From NCBI GenBank assembly GCA_913777615.1, contig CAJYTK010000004.1, positions 62,001 through 126,000 on the forward strand: 64,000 bases of DNA, given 5' to 3'. Both the position numbers and the translations under genes were made by a program. The notes beneath the pieces are model-generated. The model saw only the letters and a list, made by a program, of their open reading frames with translations. It ran no database searches and was not told where the DNA came from. Source of the DNA: an uncultured Agrobacterium sp. (GTDB lineage: Bacteria; Pseudomonadota; Alphaproteobacteria; Rhizobiales; Rhizobiaceae). Shown here piece by piece: positions 11,543-22,639 of this stretch; within the stretch, counting starts at the first letter, position 1; every line of letters starts with the position of its first letter.

Positions 11543-12468
11543 GTGTTCTTCTCCGCTTTCTTGAGGGCCTTGCTACGCGCTTCGACGGCAGCCTGACGAC
11601 GCTCTGCTGCACCGTCCGTCAACTGCACCGTGGTGCGGTCGGAAAGACGCAGATCAACTGCTGCGACGTCGCGCGAAAGAATTTTCTGCTCCATATCGAG
11701 ACGGGCCAGAAGCTGCAGCGCCTTCGGCACGTTCTCTTCCGGCAGCTTTACCACGATGCCATTGTCGAGGTGCAAATCCCAACGGCGACCGGCAACGCGA
11801 ACATAGGCGCGAACGCGGTTGCGAATCTCCGGCCAGTCCGCAAGCTCATCGACAAAGCCTGCAGCACCGGTTTCGGCATCGCGGCCAACGAACAGCGGCA
11901 GACCTGCATATTTGTTGTCACGCAACGGCGCGATGACACTGCCGCTTTTTTCGATCAACGACAGCTCCGAGCCGTGCTGCCAGATACCAAAGGCCTGACG
12001 CTCCTTGAGGCGCACTTCGATCGTCTTCGGATAGACCTTGCGCACTTCCACATCGTCGACCCATGGAAGTTCGGTCAGTTTCTTGCGCGCAGCGTTGACG
12101 TCCAGCGCAATCAGCGAGGTTGCGCCATCAAGGCCGAGAAGCTGGAAGACTTCGATTTCCGATGTCTGAAGATTACCGGAGACCTTGACGTCTTCAACGG
12201 CAAAACCGGCAGCAGACGTTGTTGCTTGAGCAACAAGCTCCGTGTGGCCACCAAGCGACATGCCGTAAAGGCCGACAGCGGAAAAAAATACGAGCGTCGA
12301 TACCGTGCCGGTATGGGCAGGAATATGAATGCGTCCCGTTGCAAGGCTCGCACAAAAGCGGAAGACACGGCGCAGCGGACGCGGAAGAACCAGCCGGTCA
12401 TCCACACCTGCGGCTGCGTGCTGGTCACGCTTTCTAGCTGCCGATTTTTTGCCCTTTACCGCAAGCAC
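11539..12468 (-). CDS. ftsQ: Cell division protein FtsQ
   Basis: Bitopic divisome protein with a short cytoplasmic N-terminus, one membrane segment ([16 protein letters not shown] region), then a POTRA domain ([20 protein letters not shown]) and the FtsQ beta domain. The GTG at 12468 is taken as start because GGAGG at 12476-12480 stands exactly 7 nt upstream; an in-frame ATG at 12489 lies further inside ddlB. With this start, ftsQ overlaps the end of ddlB by 13 nt and has 309 residues. The C-terminal tail is charged and Ala/Lys-rich. Confidence 0.93.
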   Translation of the reverse strand: MLAVKGKKSAARKRDQHAAAGVDDRLVLPRPLRRVFRFCASLATGRIHIPAHTGTVSTLVFFSAVGLYGMSLGGHTELVAQATTSAAGFAVEDVKVSGNLQTSEIEVFQLLGLDGATSLIALDVNAARKKLTELPWVDDVEVRKVYPKTIEVRLKERQAFGIWQHGSELSLIEKSGSVIAPLRDNKYAGLPLFVGRDAETGAAGFVDELADWPEIRNRVRAYVRVAGRRWDLHLDNGIVVKLPEENVPKALQLLARLDMEQKILSRDVAAVDLRLSDRTTVQLTDGAAERRQAAVEARSKALKKAEKNT

Positions 12469-13382
12469 GACGCATCCTCCACCATCCACCGGACAAGATC
12501 ACCAAAGGAACGGCCCTGATGAGCCGCCATCTCGGGCACGAGGGAGGTCGGCGTCATGCCCGGCTGGGTATTGATCTCCAGCCAGATAAGTTCGCCATCT
12601 TCTGAGAAACGGTCGTCGTAGCGAAAATCCGAACGGCTTACGCCACGGCAGCCAATCACCTGATGCGCCATGACCGCCAATGATTGGATTCTTTGGTAAA
12701 TATTCGGTGAAATTTCTGCCGGGATGACATGCTTTGAGCCACCCTTGGCGTATTTTGCGTCGTAATCGTAGAAATTATGGCCGAGCGGCACGACTTCCGT
12801 CACGCCTAAAGCCTCGCCGTTCATCACGCCGCAGGTGAGTTCGCGGCCATGAACATAGCGTTCGACCATGACCGAATCACCGTAACGCCAGTCGGTCGAA
12901 CCAAGCACCTGCGGAGGATGGGATTGATCTTCCGTGACGATGACAACTCCGAAGCTCGAACCCTCGCAAACAGGCTTGACGACATAAGGCGTCGCCATCG
13001 GATGGTCGGAGCCGATATCGAAACGGTTCATCAGCCTCTCGGCAGCAACAGGGATGCCAGCGGCAGCGGCAATCTTCTTGGACTGCGACTTGTTCATCGC
13101 CAAAGACGACGCCGCGACCCCGGAATGGGTATAGGGAATTTCGAGATATTCCAGAACACCCTGGATCGTACCGTCTTCCCCGAAGGGACCATGCAAAGCG
13201 TTGAAGGCGACGTCAGGCCGCAAGTCAGCAAGGACCGCAGCAATGTTGCGATCGACATCCACCCGCGTGACCTTATAGCCCTCACCTTCCAGTGCGGACG
13301 CGCAAGCCTCTCCCGACGAGAGGCTGACCGGCCGCTCCGAAGAAAACCCACCCATAAGAACAGCTACGTGCTTGCCGCTCAT
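12456..13382 (-). CDS. ddlB: D-alanine--D-alanine ligase
   Basis: ATP-grasp enzyme making D-Ala-D-Ala for the peptidoglycan stem peptide. The 308-residue protein begins [20 protein letters not shown], the classical Ddl N-terminus; the central [12 protein letters not shown] and C-terminal [16 protein letters not shown] motifs (metal and substrate binding) are intact. Start ATG 13382 has AGAGG upstream. It leads the ddlB-ftsQ-ftsA-ftsZ unit, behind a long regulatory gap. Confidence 0.97.
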   Translation of the reverse strand: MSGKHVAVLMGGFSSERPVSLSSGEACASALEGEGYKVTRVDVDRNIAAVLADLRPDVAFNALHGPFGEDGTIQGVLEYLEIPYTHSGVAASSLAMNKSQSKKIAAAAGIPVAAERLMNRFDIGSDHPMATPYVVKPVCEGSSFGVVIVTEDQSHPPQVLGSTDWRYGDSVMVERYVHGRELTCGVMNGEALGVTEVVPLGHNFYDYDAKYAKGGSKHVIPAEISPNIYQRIQSLAVMAHQVIGCRGVSRSDFRYDDRFSEDGELIWLEINTQPGMTPTSLVPEMAAHQGRSFGDLVRWMVEDASCLR

Positions 13383-13906
13383 AAAAACCTCTGACACCTG
13401 AAATTCCAGACGAGGCACCGGAACCGGAATGGTTCGCGATTCTCTCGCCCGACCCGTACGAGACACTTAAACGTCATTAAGGTTAACGAAGCGTTTACTT
13501 TCCTTAACCGAAGCGGCCATTGGTGCGATTTTTGTTAAAGAATCACATGAGGCACGGATTCCTTCCTTGGAATCAGAGTGTTGCGGTCGATGCAAGATTC
13601 AGAATTTAAGCCGGATCAAATAAATCCATTGCGCGGATTTCGAGCATCGGCATCAAAAGCAAGATCGATTCGTTAAGATCGCCCGATTGTCCCCAGGGAT
13701 TTTAGAACCTTAAGGCACTGGCGCTGAGCGGCAAAAGGATGCCGCGCATTGAGCGCTTGTCACCTTAAAGTCCAAAAACACCTGAAATTCTCGTGATTTT
13801 TTACAGCTTATTGCGCTTTAGTCGTTCCAAAGGATCGAAAATTGCGTTAACGCAACGGCAGCCTCCTCCAAGGTCATAAGTCTTACTTAACAATGGAACC
13901 AATACC
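13383..13906. promoter_or_regulatory. Divergent ddlB / MHS-transporter control region with GANTC cluster
   Basis: A 524-bp gap with no credible gene. It must hold the promoter of ddlB-ftsQAZ (minus) and that of the transporter (plus). Six GANTC sites, the CcrM methylase target in Alphaproteobacteria, lie at 13438, 13540, 13557, 13570, 13596 and 13667, about six times the chance density. A CtrA-like half-site pair lies at 13483-13498. Confidence 0.7.
13483..13498 (-). promoter_or_regulatory. CtrA-like site upstream of ddlB-ftsQAZ
   Basis: TTAACGAAGCGTTTAC reads TTAA-N7-TTTAC, one base from the CtrA consensus TTAA-N7-TTAAC, and lies about 100 nt upstream of the ddlB start. A near-identical 16-mer (14 of 16 bases) lies upstream of mraZ. 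Binding is inferred, not shown. Confidence 0.5.
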
Positions 13907-15211
13907 ATGACTGACGCGATATCTCCTGTATCGCCGACAGCTGCCACGCCGAACGATGTAAAGACAAATTCGCCTGCACGAGTTCTCACTGCCAGCCTGG
14001 TCGGTACGACCATCGAATTCTTCGATTTCTACGTTTATGCGACCGCCGCCGTGCTCGTGTTTCCGACGCTGTTCTTCCCCAACAGCGATCCGATGACGGC
14101 TTTGCTTGCATCCTTCGCCACCTTTTCGATCGCCTTCTTTGCCCGTCCACTCGGCGCACTGGTGTTTGGTCACTACGGCGACCGCGTGGGCCGCAAGACG
14201 ACGCTTGTCGCAGCACTGCTGACGATGGGTATCTCTACTGTCGTGATCGGTCTTTTGCCGTCCTATGAAACAGCAGGCGTTTTCGCTCCTCTGCTGCTAG
14301 CCCTTTGCCGTTTCGGCCAGGGCTTTGGACTTGGTGGCGAATGGGGCGGCGCCGTTCTTCTGGCAACAGAAAATGCGCCTCCGGGCAAACGCAACTGGTA
14401 CGCGATGTTCCCGCAGCTCGGCGCACCGGTTGGTCTCTTCCTCTCCTCGGGTATCTTCTGGCTGCTGCTGCATGTCATGTCGAATGAAGCGCTCATCTCG
14501 TGGGGCTGGCGTATTCCCTTCGTCGCCTCGACGCTGCTGATCGCCGTTGGCCTGTGGGTTCGCTTCTCCATTTCGGAAACGCCTGCGTTCCAGAAGGCAA
14601 TCGACAAGCATGAACGCGTTGCCGTTCCAGCCAAGGAAATCTTCACCAAGTACAAGCGCAGCCTGTTCCTCGGCACCTTTGTAGCGCTCGTCACCTTCGT
14701 GCTGTTCTACATCGCGACCGCCTGGCTGCTGTCCTACAACGTCAAGGTCCTGAAGATCCCCTTCCTCGACGCGCTGGAAATCCAGATCCTTAGCGCTGTC
14801 GTCTTCGGCATCTTCATTCCGCTGACGGGCATCGTCGGCGACAAGGTCGGTCGTCGCCTGTCGCTGATCGTCATCACGGTCTTGATCGCCGCCTTCTCCT
14901 TCCTGCTTCCGGTTCTTCTGGGCGGCGGCGAAACAGGCGTCGCAATCTTCGCGGCTTCGGCCATGGCACTGATGGGCATGACCTACGCGCTGATCGGCGC
15001 GGCATTGGCTGCCCCCTTCCCCACCAGCGTGCGCTACACCGGCGCGTCGCTGACCTTCAACTTCGCAGGCATCGTCGGCGCCTCTCTCGCACCTTACATC
15101 GCGACGTGGCTGCAGACGAATTACGGCATGGCCGCCGTCGGCTATTATCTCGGCATCGCTGCCGTGATCACGCTGGTCTGCATCCTCGCCTCAGGCAAGG
15201 ACGAAGTGTAA
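13907..15211 (+). CDS. MHS-family major facilitator transporter
   Basis: A 434-residue proton-coupled symporter of the metabolite:H+ symporter (ProP/KgtP/shikimate) branch. After a ~28-residue hydrophilic start it shows GTTIEFFDFYVYATAA, the usual MHS first helix, and the loop signature GHYGDRVGRKTTLV between helices 2 and 3. Twelve hydrophobic segments are apparent. The gene is on the opposite strand to the dcw genes on both sides and has its own control region and terminator. The substrate is probably a small organic acid or compatible solute; it cannot be fixed from sequence. Confidence 0.9.
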   Translation: MTDAISPVSPTAATPNDVKTNSPARVLTASLVGTTIEFFDFYVYATAAVLVFPTLFFPNSDPMTALLASFATFSIAFFARPLGALVFGHYGDRVGRKTTLVAALLTMGISTVVIGLLPSYETAGVFAPLLLALCRFGQGFGLGGEWGGAVLLATENAPPGKRNWYAMFPQLGAPVGLFLSSGIFWLLLHVMSNEALISWGWRIPFVASTLLIAVGLWVRFSISETPAFQKAIDKHERVAVPAKEIFTKYKRSLFLGTFVALVTFVLFYIATAWLLSYNVKVLKIPFLDALEIQILSAVVFGIFIPLTGIVGDKVGRRLSLIVITVLIAAFSFLLPVLLGGGETGVAIFAASAMALMGMTYALIGAALAAPFPTSVRYTGASLTFNFAGIVGASLAPYIATWLQTNYGMAAVGYYLGIAAVITLVCILASGKDEV

Positions 15212-15276
15212 GCGATCCCGACAATGGCGGCGCACCATTCCCGATGCGCCGCTTGAAGCCTGAATCAAGCTAATAA

Positions 15277-15318
15277 AAAAGCCCGCGAAGTTTCTGACTT
15301 CGCGGGCTTTTCTTTATA
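15277..15318. terminator. Strong bidirectional terminator between MHS transporter and murB
   Basis: A perfect 15-bp stem (15277-15291 with 15297-15311) around a 5-nt loop has A-rich sequence on one side and T-rich sequence on the other, so it can stop transcription from both converging genes. Confidence 0.92.
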
Positions 15319-15333
15319 TCTTACTGAATGCGC

Positions 15334-16299
15334 TTAGCCGCCGAGGAAGGGCTCGACTTCGCGGCCCGGCATGAAAAGGCCAAGGCGCTTTATTTCCCAT
15401 TCCAGACGAATGCCGGATTTCTCGAAGACACGCTTGCGCACGGCTTCACCGAGATATTCGAGATCGTAGCCCGTCGCGTGACCGGTATTGATCATGAAGT
15501 TGCAATGCAGCGACGACATCTGCGCGCCGCCGATCACCATGCCGCGACCACCCGCCTCGTCGATCAACTCCCAGGCCGAGTGGCCTTCCGGATTCTTGAA
15601 GGTCGAACCACCGGTCTGTTCGCGGATCGGCTGAACAGTCTCACGGTGATGACGCACAGCGTCCATATCGGCACGGATCTTTGCACGGTCTTCCGGATAA
15701 CCCTCGAAAAGTGCGCCCGTGAAGATCAGATCTTTATCGGCACCTGAATGCCGATAGCTATACTGCATATCGGCATTGGACAGCACATGGCTGTTGCCCT
15801 TGCGGTCCACCGCATAGACTTCCACGACACGGTCTCGGGTTTCGCCACCATTGGCGCCGGCATTCATGCGCAGCGCGCCGCCGATGGAGCCTGGAATGCC
15901 ATAGTAGAAGTGGAAGCCGCCGATGCCGTTATCCATCGCCATGGCTGCGATATGCTTGTCCGGGCAGATAGCACCCGCCTTGATACGATTTTCGCCAGCA
16001 AGCTCGACCTGACCAAAACCCTTGGCGGACAAGCGCACGACGACGCCCGGAATGCCGCCGTCACGCACCAGCAGGTTGGAGCCAACGCCAACCACGGTCA
16101 GCGGAACATCCTCGGGCAGAATCTTGAGGAAGGTGATGAGATCATCCGTGTCGTGGGGCTGGAACATCAGTTCCGCAAGACCACCGGCCCTGAACCACGT
16201 CACGCGGTCCATTGGCGAGTCCGGCGTCACACGTCCTCTTAGTTCCTTTACTCCGTCGCCGAGCCTTTCCAGCAACTTTACCCCATCCACCTGTCTCAT
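15334..16299 (-). CDS. murB: UDP-N-acetylenolpyruvoylglucosamine reductase MurB
   Basis: FAD enzyme that reduces UDP-GlcNAc-enolpyruvate to UDP-MurNAc. The 321-residue protein has the family's FAD-binding run [13 protein letters not shown], the [15 protein letters not shown] segment, and the C-terminal [18 protein letters not shown] catalytic region with the active Ser and downstream Glu. The ATG overlaps the murC stop by four bases. It is the last gene of the mraZ-to-murB unit; the bidirectional terminator lies just past its stop. Confidence 0.97.
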   Translation of the reverse strand: MRQVDGVKLLERLGDGVKELRGRVTPDSPMDRVTWFRAGGLAELMFQPHDTDDLITFLKILPEDVPLTVVGVGSNLLVRDGGIPGVVVRLSAKGFGQVELAGENRIKAGAICPDKHIAAMAMDNGIGGFHFYYGIPGSIGGALRMNAGANGGETRDRVVEVYAVDRKGNSHVLSNADMQYSYRHSGADKDLIFTGALFEGYPEDRAKIRADMDAVRHHRETVQPIREQTGGSTFKNPEGHSAWELIDEAGGRGMVIGGAQMSSLHCNFMINTGHATGYDLEYLGEAVRKRVFEKSGIRLEWEIKRLGLFMPGREVEPFLGG

Positions 16300-17711
16300 G
16301 CAGACTTTCCTGAAATGCTATCCAATTCTGACGGCAGCGCCGCTGCCCACTGCGTAATATTACCAGCGCCCAAGAGAACCACGAAATCACCCGGATTCGC
16401 AATGGCTGCAACCGTCTTTGCCAGATCGTCGCGCGAGGCAAGATGACGGGCATCGCGATGGCCTGCCGCCTTGATGGCGGAAACCAGCGTCTCGGAGTTG
16501 ACACCTTCGATGGCATCTTCACCTGCTGCATAGACCGGAGCAAGAAGAATCGTGTCGGCATCGTTGAAGCAATGGGCGAAATCCTCGAACAAACTCGACA
16601 GGCGCGTGAAGCGGTGCGGCTGATGCACGGCGATAATGCGACCTTTGCAGGCCTCGCGTGCAGCTTTTAACACGGCCTTGATTTCCACGGGGTGATGACC
16701 GTAATCGTCGAAAACCTGCACGCCGTTGGACTCACCCGTAAGCGTAAAGCGGCGTTTGACGCCGCCGAAAGAACCGAGCCCCTTCTTGATGTCCGCTTCC
16801 GAAATGCCGAGCCGGTTGGCGACTGCAATCGCAGCTGTAGCGTTCGAGACATTGTGACGGCCGGGCATCGGCAGCACGAGATCCTTGAAGGAAAACACCT
16901 TGCCCGTGCGGCGGCGACGGATTTCGACATCGAAGACAGACTTGGTGCCATCGATACGAACATTGGAAAAGCGCACATCCGCCTGTGGGTTCTCACCATA
17001 GGTGATGACCTTGCGATCCTCGATCTTGCCGACCAGCGTCTGCACCTCTGGATGGTCGAGGCACATGACCCCGAAGCCATAGAAAGGCACGTTTTCCACG
17101 AACTGGCGGAAGGCCTGACGCACGGCGTCGAAATTGCCGTAATGGTCGAGATGTTCCGGGTCGATATTGGTGACCACCGCAACATCTGCGGGCAGCTTCA
17201 GAAAGGTACCGTCGGATTCGTCGGCCTCGACCACCATCCATTCACCCTCACCCATGCGGGCATTGGTGCCATAGGCGTTAATGATACCACCATTGATGAC
17301 GGTCGGATCGAGATTGCCAGCTTCCAGCAGCGTCGCCACCATGGACGTCGTCGTGGTCTTGCCATGCGTACCGCCGATAGCGATCGCATTGCGGAAACGC
17401 ATCAACTCGGCCAGCATTTCGGCACGGCGAACGATGGGCAGATGTTTTTCGCGTGCGGAGACCAGTTCGGGATTGTTCTTCTTGATGGCGGTCGAAACCA
17501 CCACCACTTCCGCGTCGCCAAGGTTTTCAGCCTTGTGACCGACGAAAACCTCAATACCCTTCTCGCGCAGACGCTGCACATTGGCACTGTCTGCCTGATC
17601 GGAACCTTGAACGCGATGGCCAAGATTGTGCAGCACCTCGGCAATGCCGCTCATGCCGATGCCGCCAATTCCGATGAAATGGACTAGACCGATGGCTTTC
17701 GGCATCTTCAT
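16296..17711 (-). CDS. murC: UDP-N-acetylmuramate--L-alanine ligase MurC
   Basis: Mur ligase adding the first stem residue. The N-terminal Rossmann motif ([14 protein letters not shown]) is followed by the ATP-binding GGTHGKTT at residues 113-120, the EADESDGTF segment and the C-terminal [10 protein letters not shown] motif typical of MurC. 471 residues, normal. It is coupled by ATGA overlaps on both sides, to murG upstream and murB downstream. Confidence 0.98.
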   Translation of the reverse strand: MKMPKAIGLVHFIGIGGIGMSGIAEVLHNLGHRVQGSDQADSANVQRLREKGIEVFVGHKAENLGDAEVVVVSTAIKKNNPELVSAREKHLPIVRRAEMLAELMRFRNAIAIGGTHGKTTTTSMVATLLEAGNLDPTVINGGIINAYGTNARMGEGEWMVVEADESDGTFLKLPADVAVVTNIDPEHLDHYGNFDAVRQAFRQFVENVPFYGFGVMCLDHPEVQTLVGKIEDRKVITYGENPQADVRFSNVRIDGTKSVFDVEIRRRRTGKVFSFKDLVLPMPGRHNVSNATAAIAVANRLGISEADIKKGLGSFGGVKRRFTLTGESNGVQVFDDYGHHPVEIKAVLKAAREACKGRIIAVHQPHRFTRLSSLFEDFAHCFNDADTILLAPVYAAGEDAIEGVNSETLVSAIKAAGHRDARHLASRDDLAKTVAAIANPGDFVVLLGAGNITQWAAALPSELDSISGKSA

Positions 17712-18844
17712 GGATGCACTCCTTCATTCTTCGATTTAAATTGCTGAACGCTTTCCCCGGCGGCAATCGCCTCCACGAGATCGGCGAGGCGCTTGGCCGC
17801 GTCCGGCTTGCCGGTGGCCTTGGCGGCAGCAGCCGTCTTCTCCAGTCGAGCCGGGTCGTTCATCGCGTCAGCCAAAAGCGCCGAGAGCGCATTCGGCGAG
17901 AGATCAGCCTGCTTGATGACGCTGGCACCGCCGGCTGCGGAAAGAGCCGCCGCATTGGCCGCCTGATCGTGATCGAGCGCATGCGGATAAGGAACGAGAA
18001 CCGACGGCCGACCGATCACCGAAAGCTCCGAGACGGTCGAAGCGCCTGAGCGGCTGATCACCAGATCGGCTTGAGCGATACGCTCGGCCATATCGCCGAA
18101 GAATGGCGAGACATCCGCCCTCACACCAAGCTTCTTGTAGGATTCGACAACGCTGTCCTTATCCTCGACCCGCGCCTGCTGGGTCAGCGTGATGCGGCTG
18201 CGCAGATCATTAGGAAGGAGGCAGATGGCAGCAGGAACAGCTGCGGAGAAAAACTGCGCCCCCTGGCTTCCGCCAAAAACGACGAGATTGAACTCTTCGC
18301 CCGAATTGGATGGCGTGTAGGCAACATGCGCAGCAGACAGGACGGCTGGACGAACAGGGTTCCCCGTCATGACGATCTTGTCGCCATACTCGCCTTTGTT
18401 TTCCGGCAAAAAGCCGCCGGCGATCGCCTTAACCCGCTTTGCCAGCGCCTTGTTGGCGCGGCCCATGACCGCATTCTGTTCATGCAGCAGCGACGGTACA
18501 CCCATACCGGTGGATGCCAAAAGCGGCGGAACCGTTGGATAACCACCGAAGCCGACAACGGCAACAGGCCTTAGTCGAGTCATCAGTTTGCGCGCAGAGC
18601 GAAGACCCGTCCAGAGCGTGGCCAGCGCCTTGATCACGCGGATCGGGTTCTTCGAGCCAATCGTCGCTGATGGCACGACATGAATTTCCTCGGCGGGAAA
18701 CTTGCCCGCGTAGCGCTCGGCTCGGCTGTCGGTCACCAAGTGTACGGAGTAACCGCGTGCCTTTAACTCGTACGCCAACGCTTCTGCCGGAAAAACATGG
18801 CCGCCGGTTCCACCGGCGGCAAGCATAACAATACCCTTGGTCAT
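17708..18844 (-). CDS. murG: Lipid II synthase MurG
   Basis: Peripheral membrane GT28 glycosyltransferase that adds GlcNAc to lipid I. The N-terminal [14 protein letters not shown] loop, the middle [12 protein letters not shown] segment and the donor-site GGSQGAQFF motif are visible, with the acceptor-side [20 protein letters not shown] region near the C-terminus. 378 residues, standard. The ATG is 6 nt from the ftsW stop. Confidence 0.98.
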   Translation of the reverse strand: MTKGIVMLAAGGTGGHVFPAEALAYELKARGYSVHLVTDSRAERYAGKFPAEEIHVVPSATIGSKNPIRVIKALATLWTGLRSARKLMTRLRPVAVVGFGGYPTVPPLLASTGMGVPSLLHEQNAVMGRANKALAKRVKAIAGGFLPENKGEYGDKIVMTGNPVRPAVLSAAHVAYTPSNSGEEFNLVVFGGSQGAQFFSAAVPAAICLLPNDLRSRITLTQQARVEDKDSVVESYKKLGVRADVSPFFGDMAERIAQADLVISRSGASTVSELSVIGRPSVLVPYPHALDHDQAANAAALSAAGGASVIKQADLSPNALSALLADAMNDPARLEKTAAAAKATGKPDAAKRLADLVEAIAAGESVQQFKSKNEGVHP

Positions 18845-18850
18845 AAATCT

Positions 18851-20005
18851 TTACTCCGCAGGAAGACCCGCGCCCACGCGGAAGAAGCTGCGCTCCTGTG
18901 CGCGCTTCTCGGGTCTGTGTCGTGTGAGTGCCAGCAGGAAGCCAGCCGTCACGCAGATCGCCATCATCGAAGAACCACCATAGGAAATCAGCGGCAGCGT
19001 CATGCCCTTGGCTGGCATAAGTTCGAGATTGACGCCGATATTGATCATCGACTGGATGCCGATCTGTAGAACGAGGCCTGCAACCGCGAAACGGACGAAA
19101 TCGTCCTTCTCCTTGAAGGCATGGCTGAGGCCACGCAGAACGATGAACGCGAAGATCGCAACCAACGCCATGCAGAAGACGATACCGAATTCCTCCGCAG
19201 CCACGGAGAAGATGAAGTCGGTATGGCTGTCAGGAATGATCCGCTTGACGATGCCCTCGCCCGGGCCCTGGCCAAACCAGTCGCCGCGAATGATCGCCTC
19301 TCGCGCGGTATCCACCTGGAACGTGTCACCCTCGCCTGTCCAGAATCGGTCAATACGACCGGCCACGTGCGGTAGCGTCAGATAGGCAGTGACGATGCCA
19401 CCAACACCCAGACCACCGAGCATGATGATCCAAAACCACGGCACACCGGCCATGAAGAACATCCCACCCCAGACAACGGATGTCAGAATCGTCTGACCAA
19501 AGTCCGGCTGGGCGATCAAAAGCGCCGCGACAATGCCGAAAGTGATGATGGCGAAGAGGTTGCCTGGAATCTCGGGATGGCGCGCACGCTCGGCAAAAAG
19601 CCAGGCGCAAACGATGACAAAGGCTGGCTTCATGAATTCGGATGGCTGGATGGAAAAGCTGCCGATCGAAATCCAGCGGCGCGCACCCTTCACCTCGATG
19701 CCGAAGAACAGCGCGAAGATCATCATCAGGAGCGATACGATCAATAGCACGATAGCCACGCGGCGAACCTGCCGCGGCGAAAGAAAGGACAGCCCGATCA
19801 TGATCGCCAGCGACGGGACGATGAACATCGCCTGGCGCTCGACGAAGAAGAAGCTGTTGAGGCCGATGCGCTCGGCCACCGCCGGCGACGCGGCAAAGGA
19901 CAGCATCAGACCAATGCCGATGAGAGCAATGAAGGCGGCCAGGAAGAAGCGGTCGATTGTCCAGAACCACTCCGCGACTGGACCACGGTCAGTACGGCTT
20001 ACCAT
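18851..20005 (-). CDS. ftsW: SEDS septal glycosyltransferase FtsW
   Basis: Polytopic peptidoglycan polymerase of the divisome, partner of FtsI. The 384-residue protein has about ten membrane segments and the SEDS-conserved loop GEGIVKRIIPDSHTDFIFS containing the catalytic Asp, plus the C-terminal PAKGMTLPLISYGGSS stretch. It lies 4 nt downstream of murD. Confidence 0.97.
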   Translation of the reverse strand: MVSRTDRGPVAEWFWTIDRFFLAAFIALIGIGLMLSFAASPAVAERIGLNSFFFVERQAMFIVPSLAIMIGLSFLSPRQVRRVAIVLLIVSLLMMIFALFFGIEVKGARRWISIGSFSIQPSEFMKPAFVIVCAWLFAERARHPEIPGNLFAIITFGIVAALLIAQPDFGQTILTSVVWGGMFFMAGVPWFWIIMLGGLGVGGIVTAYLTLPHVAGRIDRFWTGEGDTFQVDTAREAIIRGDWFGQGPGEGIVKRIIPDSHTDFIFSVAAEEFGIVFCMALVAIFAFIVLRGLSHAFKEKDDFVRFAVAGLVLQIGIQSMINIGVNLELMPAKGMTLPLISYGGSSMMAICVTAGFLLALTRHRPEKRAQERSFFRVGAGLPAE

Positions 20006-20009
20006 ATCT

Positions 20010-21419
20010 TCAGTGCTCCTTTTGCACTTCCACCAGCATCGTCACACCATCGAGTGCAGCGACGTGCGAAACGAACGAATCACCCCGTATTTCAAAATTC
20101 TTATATTGATCGAAGCTTGCGCAAGCCGGAGATAGCATCACGACATTGCCGCTCTGACCATCTGCCGTGGCTTCGGCAGCCGCATGCGCGACCGCTTTGT
20201 CCAGCGTGCCGGAAATTTCATAAGGTACGGCTTCACCCAGCGTCGCGGCAAATTCGGCTGCCGCCTCGCCGATCAGATAGGCCTTGGCGATACGCGAGAA
20301 CAATGGTGAAAGGCTGGCGATACCGCCTGCCTTCGGCAAACCGCCGGCAATCCAGTAGATGCGGTCATAGCTCGAAAGCGCGGGCGCAGATGCATCCGCA
20401 TTGGTCGCCTTGCTGTCATTGATGAAGGTGACGTTGCCACGCCGTCCGACGGGCTGCATGCGGTGCTTCAGACCGGGGAAGGACTTCAACCCCGACCTCA
20501 CCTCGTCCTCGGAGACGCCGACTGCAATGCAAGCCGCAATGGCAGCCGCAGCGTTCTGAGCATTGTGGCTACCGCGAAGCGTCTGGATGCCGTCCAGATC
20601 GACAAGCAGCGACGACGTACCGCCCTCGGCTTTCATGATCCGGCTGCCTTCGGCGTAAAGCCCATTGGCCACTGCATTGCGCTTAGAGATCCGGCTGACT
20701 TTCACGCCAGCGCGCTCGATACGATCGGCAATCAAGGTGCAATAGCTATCGTCGACTCCGACAATGGCCGCATCGCTTCCTGCAACGAGACGCTCTTTGA
20801 CGTCGGCATAATGCTGCATAGTGCCGTGGCGATCGAGGTGATCGGGCGTCAGGTTGAGCAATATCCCGGCCGATGGGTTCAACGTCGGAGCGAGATCGAT
20901 CTGATAGGAAGAGCATTCGACCACGTAGAACCGTTCAGCTTTCGGTGGATCGAGGCTGAGAACGGCTGTGCCGATATTGCCGCCAAGCTGCGTATCGCGG
21001 CCAGCGGATTTCAGAATATGGGCAATCAGGGCCGTGGTGGTGGATTTGCCATTGGTGCCGGTAATGGCAATGAAGGGGCAATCCGGCGCATGCGCTCGGC
21101 GCTCACGCACGAAGAGCTCGATATCACCGATCACGTCAACACCAGCAGCCTTGGCAAGATCGACCGACCAGTGGGGCTTCGGATGGGTCAGCGGCACGCC
21201 CGGCGCGAGAACGAAAGCGGCAAGCTTCGACCAATCGAGCGTGCGCAGATCGGCGGTCGGGATACCCTCACTCGCAGCCTTCGCAACGCTGTCCGGGTTG
21301 TCGTCGAAAGCAACGATATCGGCGCCGCCAGCAACCAGCGCTCTGGCGGTCGCAAGGCCCGAACCGCCGAGACCGAAGAGAGCAACCTTCTTATCCGCGA
21401 AAGATGTGACCGGGATCAT
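20010..21419 (-). CDS. murD: UDP-N-acetylmuramoylalanine--D-glutamate ligase MurD
   Basis: Mur ligase adding D-Glu. The ATP-binding GTNGKST is at residues 121-127, and the N-terminal domain begins with a [12 protein letters not shown] dinucleotide-type loop. The middle domain has [11 protein letters not shown] and the C-terminal domain [12 protein letters not shown], both typical. 469 residues. The gap to mraY is only 3 nt. Confidence 0.98.
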   Translation of the reverse strand: MIPVTSFADKKVALFGLGGSGLATARALVAGGADIVAFDDNPDSVAKAASEGIPTADLRTLDWSKLAAFVLAPGVPLTHPKPHWSVDLAKAAGVDVIGDIELFVRERRAHAPDCPFIAITGTNGKSTTTALIAHILKSAGRDTQLGGNIGTAVLSLDPPKAERFYVVECSSYQIDLAPTLNPSAGILLNLTPDHLDRHGTMQHYADVKERLVAGSDAAIVGVDDSYCTLIADRIERAGVKVSRISKRNAVANGLYAEGSRIMKAEGGTSSLLVDLDGIQTLRGSHNAQNAAAAIAACIAVGVSEDEVRSGLKSFPGLKHRMQPVGRRGNVTFINDSKATNADASAPALSSYDRIYWIAGGLPKAGGIASLSPLFSRIAKAYLIGEAAAEFAATLGEAVPYEISGTLDKAVAHAAAEATADGQSGNVVMLSPACASFDQYKNFEIRGDSFVSHVAALDGVTMLVEVQKEH

Positions 21420-21422
21420 CGC

Positions 21423-22523
21423 TTACCTCAGCTTCAGTGTGGCGAGACCGAGCATGGCAAGACCGACGGAGATGATCCAGAAGCGGATAACAACCTGGCT
21501 TTCCGTCCAGCCCTTCTTTTCAAAATGGTGGTGGATCGGCGCCATGAGAAAAACACGACGTCCAGTGCGCTTGAACCAGAACACCTGGATGATGACGGAG
21601 AGCGTTTCCATCACGAAGAGACCGCCGACGATGACCATCACGATCTCATGCTTGACGGCAACGGCAATCGAGCCAATCAGACCACCGAGTGCGAGCGAGC
21701 CAGTGTCGCCCATGAAGATCGCGGCAGGCGGCGCATTGAACCAGAGGAAGCCGAGACCGGCACCGATGACAGCGCCGACGATCACCGCAAGCTCACCCGT
21801 TCCCGGCACGAAGTTGATCTGCAGATAATTGGCGAAGATGGCATTGCCGACGAGATAGGAAATCACGCCGAAGGTCGCCGCAGCAATCATCACCGGCACG
21901 ATAGCAAGACCGTCGAGACCGTCCGTCAGGTTCACCGCGTTACCCGCCGCGACGATGACGAAGGCGCCGAAGAGAACGAAGAAGTAGCCAAGATTGATGA
22001 CGAATTCCTTGAAGAACGGAAACGCGACTGAGCTCCCAAGCGTCCCTCCATGCGGTGCGGTCGCCAGCGCAATTTGCATCATGAAAAACGTGGCGATGGC
22101 AGCAATGACGAATTCGATGCCCAGACGCGCCTTGCCGGAAAAGCCCTTGTCACTCTGCTTCGTTACCTTGAGGTAGTCATCGTAAAAGCCGATCGCGCCG
22201 AAGCCAAGCGTCACCAGAAGAACCGCAACGACATAGACATTCGACAGATCGCCCCAAAGCAGCGATCCGCCGAGAATGCCGGCGAGGATCATCAAGCCGC
22301 CCATGGTCGGCGTACCGGCCTTCTTGAAATGCGTCTGCGGGCCGTCGGCACGGATTGGCTGACCCTTGCCCTGGCGAATGCGCAGCGAATTGATGATGGC
22401 CGGTCCGAACAGGAAGACGATGAGCGCTGAGGTGAAGAGCGCGGCACCTGCCCGGAACGTGATGTACCTGAACAGGTTGAAGATTTGAATTTTGTCCGAC
22501 AGTTCAACGAGCCAGATCAGCAT
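21423..22523 (-). CDS. mraY: Phospho-N-acetylmuramoyl-pentapeptide transferase MraY
   Basis: Integral membrane enzyme that transfers phospho-MurNAc-pentapeptide to undecaprenyl phosphate (lipid I). The 366-residue protein has around ten membrane segments, the [12 protein letters not shown] motif (paired Asp), the [10 protein letters not shown] loop and the C-terminal [13 protein letters not shown] motif. A 116-nt gap without a gene separates it from murF. Confidence 0.98.
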   Translation of the reverse strand: MLIWLVELSDKIQIFNLFRYITFRAGAALFTSALIVFLFGPAIINSLRIRQGKGQPIRADGPQTHFKKAGTPTMGGLMILAGILGGSLLWGDLSNVYVVAVLLVTLGFGAIGFYDDYLKVTKQSDKGFSGKARLGIEFVIAAIATFFMMQIALATAPHGGTLGSSVAFPFFKEFVINLGYFFVLFGAFVIVAAGNAVNLTDGLDGLAIVPVMIAAATFGVISYLVGNAIFANYLQINFVPGTGELAVIVGAVIGAGLGFLWFNAPPAAIFMGDTGSLALGGLIGSIAVAVKHEIVMVIVGGLFVMETLSVIIQVFWFKRTGRRVFLMAPIHHHFEKKGWTESQVVIRFWIISVGLAMLGLATLKLR

Positions 22524-22639
22524 GTTTGCCCTTTCGAAAGGCGGTCGAAGCGGCGGGCGGGAGGATGACCAGCACCGCTTCGAGGTTCTTGTTTCCGTAT
22601 CGAGCGCAAAAAGCCGAAAATTTCGGCCTTTCAGGCTTC

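Noticed and set aside
13383-15330. MHS transporter region as a mobile element
   Set aside because: No transposase, integrase, terminal inverted repeats or target duplication, and codon use looks like the neighbours.
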